Origin: Clostridia bacterium
Lineage (GTDB): Bacteria; Bacillota_A; Clostridia; Oscillospirales; CAG-272
Assembly: GCA_017452945.1 (NCBI GenBank)
Contig: JAFTLD010000064.1
Span: 1 to 29,156 of the forward strand
Direction: 5' to 3'
DNA length: 29,156 bases
Shown: positions 8,385-16,821 of the stretch, piece after piece
Layout of the letters: each line of letters begins with the position of its first letter
How positions within the stretch are numbered: position 1 is the first letter of the stretch
Translations under genes and position numbers: made by a program
Notes under the pieces: generated by a model
Database searches by the model: none
Told to the model about the DNA's origin: nothing
The model's input: only the letters and a program-made list of their open reading frames with translations

Positions 8385-9974
8385 ATGAATAAAAAAACAG
8401 ATAAGCTCATAGATGCGCTGGGTAAGCTGGATGAAGAGCAGATCGCCTCTTGCATGCAGGGACGCAGACGCAGAGCGTTTATGCAATCGGGCAAGGCGCG
8501 TGTCGCACTGGTGCTTGCGGCCGCATTGCTGATCACCACGCTGGCATCCGCCCTGATCGTTGTCCCCATGATGTTCGGTGAGGACATCCCCGGCGAGATC
8601 CCCGGCATTACAACGGAGAGCGACAGCACCGCACCCGATGCAACCACCACCCCGCCCGTTCTGCCCCCCGAGAACACGGCAAAATACCCCGGTATTGCGC
8701 AGCTGCTCAGTCTGGGCAATATTTCGTATTCCGGTTTTACGGTGAGTGACGACGGTCTGATCAGTATGCCGGGTCAGGACAGCGATGTTTCCTTTGACGA
8801 AACCGATGAGTATTTTACCGCTCCCTTGCCCATCATCACGCTCAACTGCGGTGCGGAAAATACGGTCAAGCTCAGCTGTGATTACGGTGCGTTGGGACAG
8901 GTGAAATGGATGCGCAAGTACGGTGAGGAGATGTATCAGTACGTGGACGATAATGGCGGTAAATGGGATCTCTTTTATTTGTCGCATTTTGCCGACAGCG
9001 AGCTGACACTCAAGGGTGACGAGAGCCTTTCGTGGTTTTACGCGCAGCATGTAGGGTATAGTGATGCGGGATGCAACAGAGATACGTTTATCGACTATAC
9101 CGTTTATAATCCCGAGGGCGAGATCATTGCGGCGGGCAGCATTTACGTTGCGGCATTCCGTTATATGTTTGCACATGACCTGACTCTGATGACAGACAAG
9201 ACCTTTGATCTTGCATTATCCAACTTTGAAATGTTCGAAAGGGAAGCGGCACAGTACACCATCCGCAAGCCGATCAATCTGTATGCAGAGTCGTTTATCG
9301 ATGAGAACGGTGAAATCGACACCGAAAAGCGTGATGCATTCTTTGCTTATCACGATACGATCAAGTCCATCCGCAGCACGGCTTCGCGGGATGAGTGGAT
9401 CAATACCTCTCTTTACGCAAGCGATGAAGCAGGATACGATATTTCCGATCTCGCAAGAGAGGGAGAAGAGAATTGGGTCAATCCGTACGCGTATAACCTC
9501 TACGGGGAGATAGAGGCGGAGATGCCTACCGAGGACGTGCTTGCCGGCTTTGATGAGGAGCAGGTTGCGTATTATGAGGATTTCCTTGCACGTAAAAATG
9601 CTGCTCGCGAACAGGCTGAGGCATCGTTTACCTCGCATGATCTGCTGTTGAAAGGCTTTGCCAAGCTGTGCAACGACCATATTGGCTTCCATCCCTGGAG
9701 CAAGGAATACAGCGGCGGCATCAGCTGCGGTACCATGGCGATCAGATCCGAATATATGGTGTTTGAAGTGCGCGGTTACAATTCCGATGACGATACCGCA
9801 GGCTGGTGGCTGGTCATTAACGACAAGTATTATGAGGTTCTTGAGAGCAGCAATGAAATGCGCGAGGGAGAGGATTACCACTTTGTCGAGCATTATATTC
9901 TTGAGGACGGTGTAGAGGTTTATTTCTACTTCAGCGATACCTTGGAAGATAAAATTGAGGTCATCATTCCTTAA
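8385..9974 (+). CDS. Probable membrane anti-sigma factor with large extracellular domain
   Basis: 529 residues. A short cytoplasmic part (1-37: DKLIDALGKLDEEQIASCM, then a basic RRRR cluster) precedes one membrane segment (about 38-62). A Thr/Pro-rich linker (about 70-95, many acidic residues) then leads to about 430 residues outside the cell. The cytoplasmic part, with its L..LDEE/QI pattern, resembles the short sigma-binding ends seen in clostridial ECF partners, and the gene directly follows the sigma factor. I do not recognise the outer domain; it is acidic and rich in Tyr and Asp/Glu, with few cysteines, and might sense envelope conditions or a ligand. Anti-sigma function is inferred from context. 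Start has GAAAGGAG upstream. Confidence 0.75.
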   Translation: MNKKTDKLIDALGKLDEEQIASCMQGRRRRAFMQSGKARVALVLAAALLITTLASALIVVPMMFGEDIPGEIPGITTESDSTAPDATTTPPVLPPENTAKYPGIAQLLSLGNISYSGFTVSDDGLISMPGQDSDVSFDETDEYFTAPLPIITLNCGAENTVKLSCDYGALGQVKWMRKYGEEMYQYVDDNGGKWDLFYLSHFADSELTLKGDESLSWFYAQHVGYSDAGCNRDTFIDYTVYNPEGEIIAAGSIYVAAFRYMFAHDLTLMTDKTFDLALSNFEMFEREAAQYTIRKPINLYAESFIDENGEIDTEKRDAFFAYHDTIKSIRSTASRDEWINTSLYASDEAGYDISDLAREGEENWVNPYAYNLYGEIEAEMPTEDVLAGFDEEQVAYYEDFLARKNAAREQAEASFTSHDLLLKGFAKLCNDHIGFHPWSKEYSGGISCGTMAIRSEYMVFEVRGYNSDDDTAGWWLVINDKYYEVLESSNEMREGEDYHFVEHYILEDGVEVYFYFSDTLEDKIEVIIP

Positions 9975-10041
9975 TTGCCCCCCGATCGGCACACCGATCC
10001 AAAATAAATCCCTGAAAAATAGTATTATTCTTTCATGATAC

Positions 10042-10075
10042 ATCCCCTTGCAGGTGTGCCTGCGAGGGGATTTTT
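10042..10075 (+). terminator. Intrinsic terminator of the sigma/anti-sigma unit
   Basis: ATCCCCTTGCAGG (10042-10054) and CCTGCGAGGGGAT (10059-10071) form a GC-rich stem with one mismatch and a 4-base loop, followed by TTTT. A smaller hairpin GATCGG-CACA-CCGATC lies just after the stop codon. Confidence 0.88.
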
Positions 10076-10120
10076 GGTTATGGTATCAATACAGTTTTTC
10101 GTCAGTTAAGTCAGCTGTAC

Positions 10121-10156
10121 GTCTGGAGGACCGGCGTCCTCGACGGCCCATCCGCA
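10121..10156 (+). repeat. Degenerate single GTAGGG-family repeat unit
   Basis: The segment reads CTGGAGGACCGGCGTCCTCG then ACGGCCC. It keeps the GCGTCCTCGAC core of the units at 7542 and 22186 but lacks an intact GTAGGG start and an inverted partner. Confidence 0.45.
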
Positions 10157-10252
10157 TGATCACCGGTTGCGTAAACCGTCCATTGCAAACGCATAAGGCT
10201 CGTATCTCGGAATGGCCGACCAAGCTCTTGCGACATAGCTGCGTAGCAGGTA

Positions 10253-10481
10253 TGTCATCCTCGAGCAAGCCCCCACTCCCAAGATCCTTCGCTTCGCTCA
10301 AGGATGACGGGGAGTGGGGGTGCCGCGAAGGATCTTGCAAGAGCGCGAATGTACCTTTGTGCAAAATCGAATTTTTGTCAAGATCCTTCGCGTCGCAGCC
10401 CTGCAAGCTCTGCGCAGCGGAGCGATTTATTCATTAAGCGAAGCGAAGAATCTTGGCAGGGCTGCTCGCTCGAGGATGACA
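10253..10481. repeat. Nested inverted-repeat element with AAGATCCTTCGC units
   Basis: Outer arms TGTCATCCTCGAGC (10253-10266) and GCTCGAGGATGACA (10468-10481) are exact inverted copies. Inside, CCCCCACTCCC (10270-10280) pairs with GGGAGTGGGGG (10310-10320), and AAGATCCTTCGC (10281-10292) has an inverted copy at 10325-10336 and a direct copy at 10380-10391. This is of the TCATCC...GAAGGATCTT type seen scattered in clostridial genomes. It occupies most of the 9975-10655 gap; no convincing gene is seen there. Confidence 0.7.
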
Positions 10482-10566
10482 GACAAAAATTCGGGCGACA
10501 CCCGAGCAGAAAATCGAAGCAACGCTTACAGAATACCGTATTTTTCAAAAAATCCTTGTCTTCCTG

Positions 10567-10595
10567 TTGACACGTTGCGCTTATAATGTTATAAT
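10567..10595 (+). promoter_or_regulatory. Sigma-A promoter of the dlt-like envelope operon
   Basis: TTGACA (10567-10572), 17-base spacer, TATAAT (10590-10595) with extended TG at 10587-10588. A second TATAAT at 10582 is too close to the -35 box. A strong vegetative promoter about 60 bases before the first gene suggests steady expression. Confidence 0.9.
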
Positions 10596-10655
10596 AATAA
10601 ATACTATCATTATTATGGGGGCGTGCGGCTATGACATGCCCGAAAGGATTTTGAA

Positions 10656-11915
10656 ATGAACCGTAAGGTTTGCAGATATATCTCATATATTGCTGTGATC
10701 GCGCTGCTTTTGTCAGCGCTTTGTTTGCTTTCCGGCTGTGCCGAAAAAATGACCATCGAAGCGGGACAGCGCGTTACGCCCGAGGATCTGACGGGGGATG
10801 AAACCGCCACCTTTGGCGCGGATTTTGATCCCGATTGTATCAATCATGCGGGGACGCACACCTTTTCGGTCATCAGCGGCGGCAAGACTGTCAAGGTCAA
10901 GCTGACCGTCAAGGATACCGTTGCGCCTACCATGCAAGTGCAAAGGGTATATTGGGCTGTGGGGACAAAGATCCCCGATCCCAAATATTTTGTGCAGTCC
11001 ACCACCGAGGTGGATACCTATACAGGTGAGTACGTCGGCACGCTGCCAAACTTTGATTCCTACATCGATTACACGGTACAGGTGCAGTATACCGATGCAA
11101 GCGGCAATAAATCTCCCGTATACGACGTGGTGCTGACACCCTGTAAGGACGAGGTTCCGCCCACCGTTGACGCACAGGACGTTACCTGCAACGTGGGTGA
11201 GGGCATTATCTGGCGCAATCACGTCACACTTTCCGATAACTGCGCGGGAGAAGTCAAGCTGGATGTGGATTCCTCCAAGGTTAACGTCAACCGCGAGGGC
11301 TCGTACACCGTGTATTACACCGCCACGGACCTGTCGGGCAACGTGGCAAAGGCCGAGGCGACCGTGCTGGTAATGACCATGACCGTGACCGACGAGATGC
11401 TGTATACCGAGATCGATAAGGTCATTTCGCGTATTATCACCAAGGATATGAACAAGATCGAGCAATGCCGCGCGATCTATCAATACGTGCAGGGCAATAT
11501 CGCTTACGTCAACACCTCGACCAAGGGGGATTGGAAATATGCCGCGTATATGGCGCTGTTCTCCTCGGGTACCGGTGATTGCTACAGCTATTTTGCCGCA
11601 TCCAAGGCGTTTTTTGAGCGCTTGGGTATTGAAAATATGGACATTCAGCGTCTTCCCGGTTATACCGACAACACCCACTTCTGGAGCCTGGTCAACGTCG
11701 GCACGTCCGAAGAGCCTGTGTGGTATCACTACGACAGCACGCGCCTGACCGCGGCCTACAACGTCAGCGGCTGTCTTTTGACCGATGCGCAGGTAACGGC
11801 ATACGATGCTTGGCGTGCGGGAGATTATTTCCGCATCTATGATAAGACTGCGTATCCTGCAACCTCTACCAAGATTGTAACCGACATCCCGGAGCTCTAC
11901 CCTTATCTTAAATAA
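10656..11915 (+). CDS. Lipoprotein with Ig-like domains and a transglutaminase-like domain
   Basis: 419 residues. A lipoprotein signal ends in LLSGC, with Cys28 the likely lipidated residue. Two beta-rich repeats follow (about 34-164 and 165-240), each with the DxxxPT start and the D(A/L)SGN motif of bacterial DUF5011/HYR-like Ig folds. The C-terminal part (about 245-419) is transglutaminase-like: Cys309 in GTGDCYSY, His341 in DNTHFW and Asp360 in YHYDSTR form the papain-like triad. Such exported proteins are thought to act as proteases or crosslinkers on the cell wall. It is first in the operon; the adenylating enzyme starts 11 bases after its stop, which hints at a role in the same surface modification. 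Start has AAAGGA upstream. Confidence 0.88.
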   Translation: MNRKVCRYISYIAVIALLLSALCLLSGCAEKMTIEAGQRVTPEDLTGDETATFGADFDPDCINHAGTHTFSVISGGKTVKVKLTVKDTVAPTMQVQRVYWAVGTKIPDPKYFVQSTTEVDTYTGEYVGTLPNFDSYIDYTVQVQYTDASGNKSPVYDVVLTPCKDEVPPTVDAQDVTCNVGEGIIWRNHVTLSDNCAGEVKLDVDSSKVNVNREGSYTVYYTATDLSGNVAKAEATVLVMTMTVTDEMLYTEIDKVISRIITKDMNKIEQCRAIYQYVQGNIAYVNTSTKGDWKYAAYMALFSSGTGDCYSYFAASKAFFERLGIENMDIQRLPGYTDNTHFWSLVNVGTSEEPVWYHYDSTRLTAAYNVSGCLLTDAQVTAYDAWRAGDYFRIYDKTAYPATSTKIVTDIPELYPYLK

Positions 11916-11926
11916 AGGATTTTGAT

Positions 11927-13438
11927 ATGCAGACAAATATACTGGAATATCTTGAGTGTACTGTGCAAAGACTGCCCGAAAAGGTTGCGTTTTCGGACGG
12001 CACGGACAATATGACCTTTGCAGAGCTTTCGCAAGGCGCGCGCAGCATCGGCTCTTATTTGCTTGAGCACGGACACGGACGCGGATGCGTTGCAGTGCTT
12101 ATGGACAAGCATCCCGTGCAAATTGCAACGTTTTTCGGCGTACTGTACGCATGCGGATTTTACGTAGCTCCCGATGCTTCTATGCCGCCCAAACGCTTGC
12201 AAATGATCATGGATACGGTCAAGCCCCGTATGATCATCTGTGACAAAAAGAATATGGCACTGGCGTATACGCTGGGACTTGACGTGGCACTTTACGACGA
12301 TATTTACCGCCACCCGGTCAATGATGCGCTGCTGACTTGCGCAAGAGAGGTGCATGTCGACACCGATCCGGCTTACGTGGTGTTCACGTCGGGCTCGACA
12401 GGCATTCCCAAGGGCGTTGCCGCCTGCCATCGCTCGGTCATTGATTATACCGAAACGCTTTGCGAGGCGATCGGGTTTGACGAGCATACCGTGTTCGGCA
12501 ATCAGACCCCCTTGTATTTTGACGCGCCCTTAAAGGAGATCATGCCCACCATCAAGTTCGGTGCTACGGCATATCTGATCCCCAAGCAGCTGTTTATGTT
12601 CCCGGTCAAGCTGTGCGACTATCTCAACGAGCATAAGATCAATACGGTCTGTTGGGTGGTGTCCGCGCTGACCATGATATCCTCGCTGGGTGTTTTGGAA
12701 AAGAATCCGCCCAAATATCTGGAAACCGTTTGCTTTGGCAGTGAGGTGTTTCCGAAAAAGCAATACGATTTGTGGCGTGCCGCGCTGCCGAACGCGCGCT
12801 TCTTCAATCTTTACGGTCCGACCGAGGCGACCGGCATGTCCTGCTACTGGGCTGCAACGCGCGAGCTTGCCGAGGACGAGCCCATCCCCGTGGGCAGGCC
12901 CTTCCGCAACACGCGCATTATGCTGATAAACGAGCAGGGAGAAAGAGCAGAGCAGGGCGAGGTTGGCGAGATCTATATCTCGGGTACCTGCGTCACGCTC
13001 GGCTATTATAATAACCCCGAAAAGACTGCCGAGGCCTTCGTGCAGAACCCCTTGCAATCGGCCTATCCCGAAACCGTGTACCGCACGGGCGACCTTGGCC
13101 GATATAACGAGTACGGTGAGCTGGTGTTTGTGTCGCGCAAGGATTCGCAGATCAAGCATATGGGTCACCGCATCGAGCTTGGTGAGATCGAGGCGGCTGC
13201 CGCTACAGTAGAGGGCGTGGGACGTGCGTGCTGCGTCTATCCCGCAGAGCAGAAAAAGATCGTGATGTATTTTTCGGGCAAGATCGAGTCCGCAGCGCTT
13301 TCTAAGGAGCTGCGCCTGCTTTTGCCGCGCTATATGCTACCCGGTGCCGTCCACAAGCTGGATGCCATGCCGCTGACCGATAACGGCAAGCTCAACCGCC
13401 GTCTGCTTTTGGAGATGGCAAGCGAAAACGACAAGTAA
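11927..13438 (+). CDS. DltA-like amino-acid adenylating enzyme
   Basis: 503 residues, typical for a free-standing adenylation domain. It activates a carboxylic acid with ATP and loads it on the phosphopantetheine arm of a carrier protein. Core motifs: FTSGSTGIPKG (A3, 153-163), FDAP (A4, 198-201), NLYGPTEAT (A5, 294-302), YRTGDL (A7, 385-390) and catalytic Lys488 in TDNGK (A10). Asp199 in A4 is the residue that usually holds the amino group of an amino-acid substrate. Order and partners (carrier, MBOAT, DltD-like) match the dlt system, where the substrate is D-alanine; here the substrate is unproven, so I give no symbol. It lies 11 bases after the lipoprotein gene, with only a poor AGGA ribosome binding site. 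Confidence 0.9.
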   Translation: MQTNILEYLECTVQRLPEKVAFSDGTDNMTFAELSQGARSIGSYLLEHGHGRGCVAVLMDKHPVQIATFFGVLYACGFYVAPDASMPPKRLQMIMDTVKPRMIICDKKNMALAYTLGLDVALYDDIYRHPVNDALLTCAREVHVDTDPAYVVFTSGSTGIPKGVAACHRSVIDYTETLCEAIGFDEHTVFGNQTPLYFDAPLKEIMPTIKFGATAYLIPKQLFMFPVKLCDYLNEHKINTVCWVVSALTMISSLGVLEKNPPKYLETVCFGSEVFPKKQYDLWRAALPNARFFNLYGPTEATGMSCYWAATRELAEDEPIPVGRPFRNTRIMLINEQGERAEQGEVGEIYISGTCVTLGYYNNPEKTAEAFVQNPLQSAYPETVYRTGDLGRYNEYGELVFVSRKDSQIKHMGHRIELGEIEAAAATVEGVGRACCVYPAEQKKIVMYFSGKIESAALSKELRLLLPRYMLPGAVHKLDAMPLTDNGKLNRRLLLEMASENDK

Positions 13439-13454
13439 ATTTTTGGAGATTGTT

Positions 13455-13682
13455 ATGGAAAAACTGATTGAGATCATGCAAGAGCTGCACCCCGAGATCG
13501 ACTACGAAACCTATGAGGGTCTGGTCGATAACGGTATTTTGGACTCCTTGGATATCGTGACGCTGGTCACCGACATCAACGATGCCTTTGACGTATCCAT
13601 TCCCGCTGAGGAGATTTTACCCGAGAATTTCAATTCCGCAAAAGCCCTTTGGGAGCTGATCGAACGCCTGGATACGGTGTAA
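13455..13682 (+). CDS. DltC-like acyl/aminoacyl carrier protein
   Basis: 75 residues, acidic and helical, with LVDNGILDSLDIVTLV: Ser31 in the DSLD motif is the expected 4'-phosphopantetheine site. This matches carrier proteins of the DltC type in length and motif position. It would accept the activated amino acid from the upstream adenylating enzyme and hand it to the MBOAT protein. I chose ATG 13455, which has GGAG 6 bases upstream; an in-frame TTG at 13443 would add four residues but lacks a site. It begins 16 bases after the adenylating gene and ends 3 bases before the next start. Confidence 0.92.
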   Translation: MEKLIEIMQELHPEIDYETYEGLVDNGILDSLDIVTLVTDINDAFDVSIPAEEILPENFNSAKALWELIERLDTV

Positions 13683-13685
13683 GGC

Positions 13686-15257
13686 ATGAATTTTGCAACA
13701 ATTGAATTTCTGCTTTTTCTGCTTGTTCTGCTGGTAGCCTACTACCTTGTGCCAAAGAGGGCGCAATGGGTGGTGCTGCTTGCGGGGAGCACGGTGTTCT
13801 ATGCCTTTGCGGGCGTGACTTGCTGTCTGTTTTTGCTGGCGGTCATTGCGGTGTCGTATCTTGCCACGCGCCTGATCGGTAAGCGGCAGAGCGCATGTGC
13901 CGATTGGCTTGCCGCAAACAAAGAGCTGCCCAAGGAAGAGAGAAAGGCCTATAAAAACAAGAGCAAAAAGGGAAATCTGATGATTGTCTGCGCAGGCATT
14001 GCGGTGCTGGCTGCAGCTTTGGTATATGCCAAATTCATTTCGGGCTACTTTGGCTTCAAGTTGACCGATAACGGCATTTCGTTCGGTGCGTACGCGCTGG
14101 AGATCATGGGTATCTCGTACTATACCTTTATTGCCATTGGTTACATGCTGGATGTATACCGCGAAAAAGCACCCGTGCAGAAAAATTTTGCCAAGCACGC
14201 GCTGTTTGTCGGCTTTTTCCCGCAGCTGGTCATGGGACCCATCAGCAAGTACAGCGACGTGGGTGAGCAGTATTTTGCACCGCACGCACTCGAGGCAAAA
14301 AATCTGTATTGCGGTGCCTTGCGCATCGCTTGGGGCTTTTTCAAAAAGCTGGTTGTAGCCGATGCCATCGCGCCCGCAGTCGGTGCGATCGTGGCACAGC
14401 AAAAGAGCGGTGTGTTCTTCCTCTTGCTTTGCCTGTTTTATTCGATTCGTATTTACGGTGATTTTACGGGCGGAATCGACATTGTGTTGGGTACTGCCGA
14501 AATGCTCGGCATCAAGCTGCCCGAGAACTTCAACAGACCGTTTTCGTCCAAATCCACCGCGGAATACTGGCGTCGCTGGCACATCACCATGGGCGCGTGG
14601 TTTACGAATTACATCTTCTATCCCTTGTCCGTAACCAAGAGCATGCAAAAGCTTTCCAAATGGAGCCGTGCGCATCTGGGTACGGCCATCGGCAAGCGCT
14701 TGCCTGTGTATATCACCACCATAGTGACCTGGCTAGTCACGGGCCTTTGGCACGGTATTGCATGGAATTTTGTGGTTTGGGCAATGCTGAATTGTCTGGT
14801 GCTGTTGGTTTCGCAGGAGCTGGAGCCCCTGTACACCAAATTCCGTACCAAATTCCCTAAACTGCATGCAAGCGCACCCTATCAGACCTTTATGGCGGTA
14901 CGTACCTTCTGCCTGATGGGGCTGATCCGCGTGTTTGACTGCTACATGAACGTACCCATGACCTTCAACAAGTTTTTCTCGGTGTTCACCACTCCCAACT
15001 GGGGCAGATTGTTTGACGGCGGACTTTTCTCGCTCGGTGTCAGCGCAGCCTCATTTTGTGTGATAAGCGTGGGCATTTTGGTCATGTGGGGTGTCAGCCG
15101 ATTGGGCAAGGACAGACCCTTGCGCGAAAAGCTCTGGGAGCGTCCCTGGCTTGGCAATCTTGCTCTGGTAGCACTGATCTTTGCGATTTTGGTGTTCGGT
15201 ACGTACGGACTTGGCTATGATGCGTCCGCCTTTATCTATGGCGGCACGTTCAACTAA
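13686..15257 (+). CDS. DltB-like membrane-bound O-acyltransferase (MBOAT)
   Basis: 523 residues with about ten or more membrane segments. MBOAT signatures: FFPQLVMGPISKYSD, YGDFTGGIDIVLG, NFNRPFSSKSTAEYWRRWHIT (written here by its parts FNRPF, YWRRWHIT) with His299, and the family's invariant His356 in GLWHG. DltB-type proteins pass an acyl group from the carrier protein on the inside to an acceptor outside the membrane. Closest general relatives are DltB, AlgI and PatA; neighbours point to the DltB type. Start is 3 bases after the carrier protein stop, with a poor ribosome binding site, so translation is probably coupled. Confidence 0.92.
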   Translation: MNFATIEFLLFLLVLLVAYYLVPKRAQWVVLLAGSTVFYAFAGVTCCLFLLAVIAVSYLATRLIGKRQSACADWLAANKELPKEERKAYKNKSKKGNLMIVCAGIAVLAAALVYAKFISGYFGFKLTDNGISFGAYALEIMGISYYTFIAIGYMLDVYREKAPVQKNFAKHALFVGFFPQLVMGPISKYSDVGEQYFAPHALEAKNLYCGALRIAWGFFKKLVVADAIAPAVGAIVAQQKSGVFFLLLCLFYSIRIYGDFTGGIDIVLGTAEMLGIKLPENFNRPFSSKSTAEYWRRWHITMGAWFTNYIFYPLSVTKSMQKLSKWSRAHLGTAIGKRLPVYITTIVTWLVTGLWHGIAWNFVVWAMLNCLVLLVSQELEPLYTKFRTKFPKLHASAPYQTFMAVRTFCLMGLIRVFDCYMNVPMTFNKFFSVFTTPNWGRLFDGGLFSLGVSAASFCVISVGILVMWGVSRLGKDRPLREKLWERPWLGNLALVALIFAILVFGTYGLGYDASAFIYGGTFN

Positions 15258-15269
15258 AGGAGGGCAGAC

Positions 15270-16310
15270 ATGAAAAAGAGAATTTTACCTGCCGTCCTGA
15301 GCATTATTTTGCTGCTTGCCGCACTGATTTTGATGCAAGCGGTACTGACACCGTCGCGCTACGATAACCGCGAGGGACATCTGCTGTGCGGTTATTATGA
15401 TACTACCGATGCACACGACGTGATCTTTGTGGGCGACTGCGAGATCTACGAGGGCATCGTACCCGCTGTGCTGTACGAGCAATACGGCATCACCTCTTAC
15501 GTGCGCGGCTCATCCCAGCAGACCGTGTGGCAATCCTATCATGTGCTGGAAGAGACCCTTGCAAAGGAACCGGACGTCAAGGTGGTCGTGTTCAACGTGC
15601 TGGCACTCAAATACGGCGAGACCCCCAGAGAGGAGATCAGCCGTATGACGCTGGAGGATATGCAATGGTCACCCTCCAAGCTTGGCGCGATCAAAGCGTC
15701 CATGACAGAGGATGAATCGCTGCTTTCCTATTTTCTGCCGCTGCTGCGCTATCACGACCGTTGGAGCAGTCTGAGTGCAGAGGATCTTGCCCGTGCGTTT
15801 GATAAGCACGAGGACATCACCCACCAAGGGTATCTGATGCAAACCGATATCGTGCCCGTGGATCCCACGGATACACGCAAGCCCGATGCGCTGATCGATC
15901 CCTCGCTGCCCGCGACCGCCATGGAGTACCTTGATAAAATGAAGGAGCTTTGCGCGCAGCACGGAACGGAGCTTGTGCTGGTCAAAGCCCCCACCAATTC
16001 TGTCAAGTATTATTGGTATGACGAGTGGGACGCGCAGATCGTGGACTATGCTGCCAAAAACGAGCTTGCCTATTATAATTTTATAGGCAAGGACGCAGAG
16101 CTTGGTCTTGACTGGTCAACCGACACTTATGACGCCGGCCTGCACCTCAACGTGTACGGAGCGGAGAAGTGGACCTTGTCGGTGGGTAAGCTGCTTGTTG
16201 AGCAGCATGGCGTGCCAGACAGACGCGGTGATGCAGAAACGGACGCCCTCTGGGAGCAGAGAATACACGATTATCTGAATGAAAAGAAACAAGGAGAAAA
16301 CGCCCAATGA
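15270..16310 (+). CDS. DltD/SGNH-like envelope protein with Cys in the nucleophile position
   Basis: 346 residues. An N-terminal signal anchor (about 5-26) places the rest outside the membrane. The domain follows the SGNH/DltD pattern: block I is DVIFVGDCEIYEGI, where GDS or GSS is usual, so Cys57 takes the place of the catalytic Ser; RGSSQQTVWQSYH (79-91) resembles the second block; DTYDAGLHLN (285-294) supplies the usual Asp and His (Asp288 or 285, His292). DltD completes D-alanine transfer on the outside. I recall clostridial relatives with the same GDCE motif, unverified, so this may be a subfamily trait and not a mutation. AAAGGAGG precedes the start; its stop overlaps the next start (ATGA). 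Confidence 0.82.
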   Translation: MKKRILPAVLSIILLLAALILMQAVLTPSRYDNREGHLLCGYYDTTDAHDVIFVGDCEIYEGIVPAVLYEQYGITSYVRGSSQQTVWQSYHVLEETLAKEPDVKVVVFNVLALKYGETPREEISRMTLEDMQWSPSKLGAIKASMTEDESLLSYFLPLLRYHDRWSSLSAEDLARAFDKHEDITHQGYLMQTDIVPVDPTDTRKPDALIDPSLPATAMEYLDKMKELCAQHGTELVLVKAPTNSVKYYWYDEWDAQIVDYAAKNELAYYNFIGKDAELGLDWSTDTYDAGLHLNVYGAEKWTLSVGKLLVEQHGVPDRRGDAETDALWEQRIHDYLNEKKQGENAQ

Positions 16311-16780
16311 AAAAAACGAGCTTGATTTTGGCGGCAGTATTGCTGCTGACGCTTTGCTTTGCAGCATGTGATCAGAATAAGGGCGGGGAATATACCTTTG
16401 CCTATAACGGGACGTCTGTCCGTATCGGTGACGACGGCAATGCCGTTGCAGCCGCACTTGGCACGTATTCGGATTATATCGAAGAGGACAGCTGCGGCGG
16501 TGAGGGGCCCGATAAGACCTTCGTGTATCCCGGCTTCCGCTATGATACGGTCATGACGGGCGGCGTGGATCGCATTGTCAAGATCGTGCTGACCGACGAC
16601 AGCGTATCTACGCCGCAGGGCATTAAGATCGGTGACGCCAAGAGTGCAGTCATCGCAGCCTATGGTGATGACTACACCGAAACTGCCGACGGCGGCCTTG
16701 TATATACCGACGGAAACGCAAAGCTGATGTTCGGCATCCGTGACGGTACGGTTACGGCAATTCATTATATTCAGGCGTAA
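16307..16780 (+). CDS. Small lipoprotein of the dlt-like operon, unknown function
   Basis: 157 residues with a lipoprotein signal (FAAC, Cys21). The mature part seems to contain two similar halves, each with an IGD....A.AA.G pattern (VRIGDDGNAVAAALG at about 38-52 and IKIGDAKSAVIAAYG at about 106-120), as in small envelope folds of the SmpA or BLIP kind; this likeness is an inference. The start overlaps the stop of the DltD-like gene (ATGA) and has AAGGAG upstream, so the two are coupled. It is the last gene before the operon terminator. Function is not known, but the position argues for a partner in surface modification. Confidence 0.8.
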   Translation: MKKTSLILAAVLLLTLCFAACDQNKGGEYTFAYNGTSVRIGDDGNAVAAALGTYSDYIEEDSCGGEGPDKTFVYPGFRYDTVMTGGVDRIVKIVLTDDSVSTPQGIKIGDAKSAVIAAYGDDYTETADGGLVYTDGNAKLMFGIRDGTVTAIHYIQA

Positions 16781-16783
16781 AGG

Positions 16784-16813
16784 AAAAGCGGAGAGGCGTG
16801 CTTCTCCGCTTTT
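16784..16813 (+). terminator. Intrinsic terminator of the dlt-like operon
   Basis: AAAAGCGGAGA (16784-16794) pairs with TCTCCGCTTTT (16803-16813) around an 8-base loop; T-rich right arm. Confidence 0.88.
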
Positions 16814-16821
16814 GTAGTAAC

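Noticed and set aside
10048..10586. Several 88-129 residue open frames in the gap before the envelope operon
   Set aside because: They overlap the nested inverted repeats in different frames, lack ribosome binding sites and show repeat-derived sequence.
10582..10587. First TATAAT as the -10 box of the envelope operon
   Set aside because: It lies only 9 bases after TTGACA; the second TATAAT at 10590 has the right 17-base spacing.
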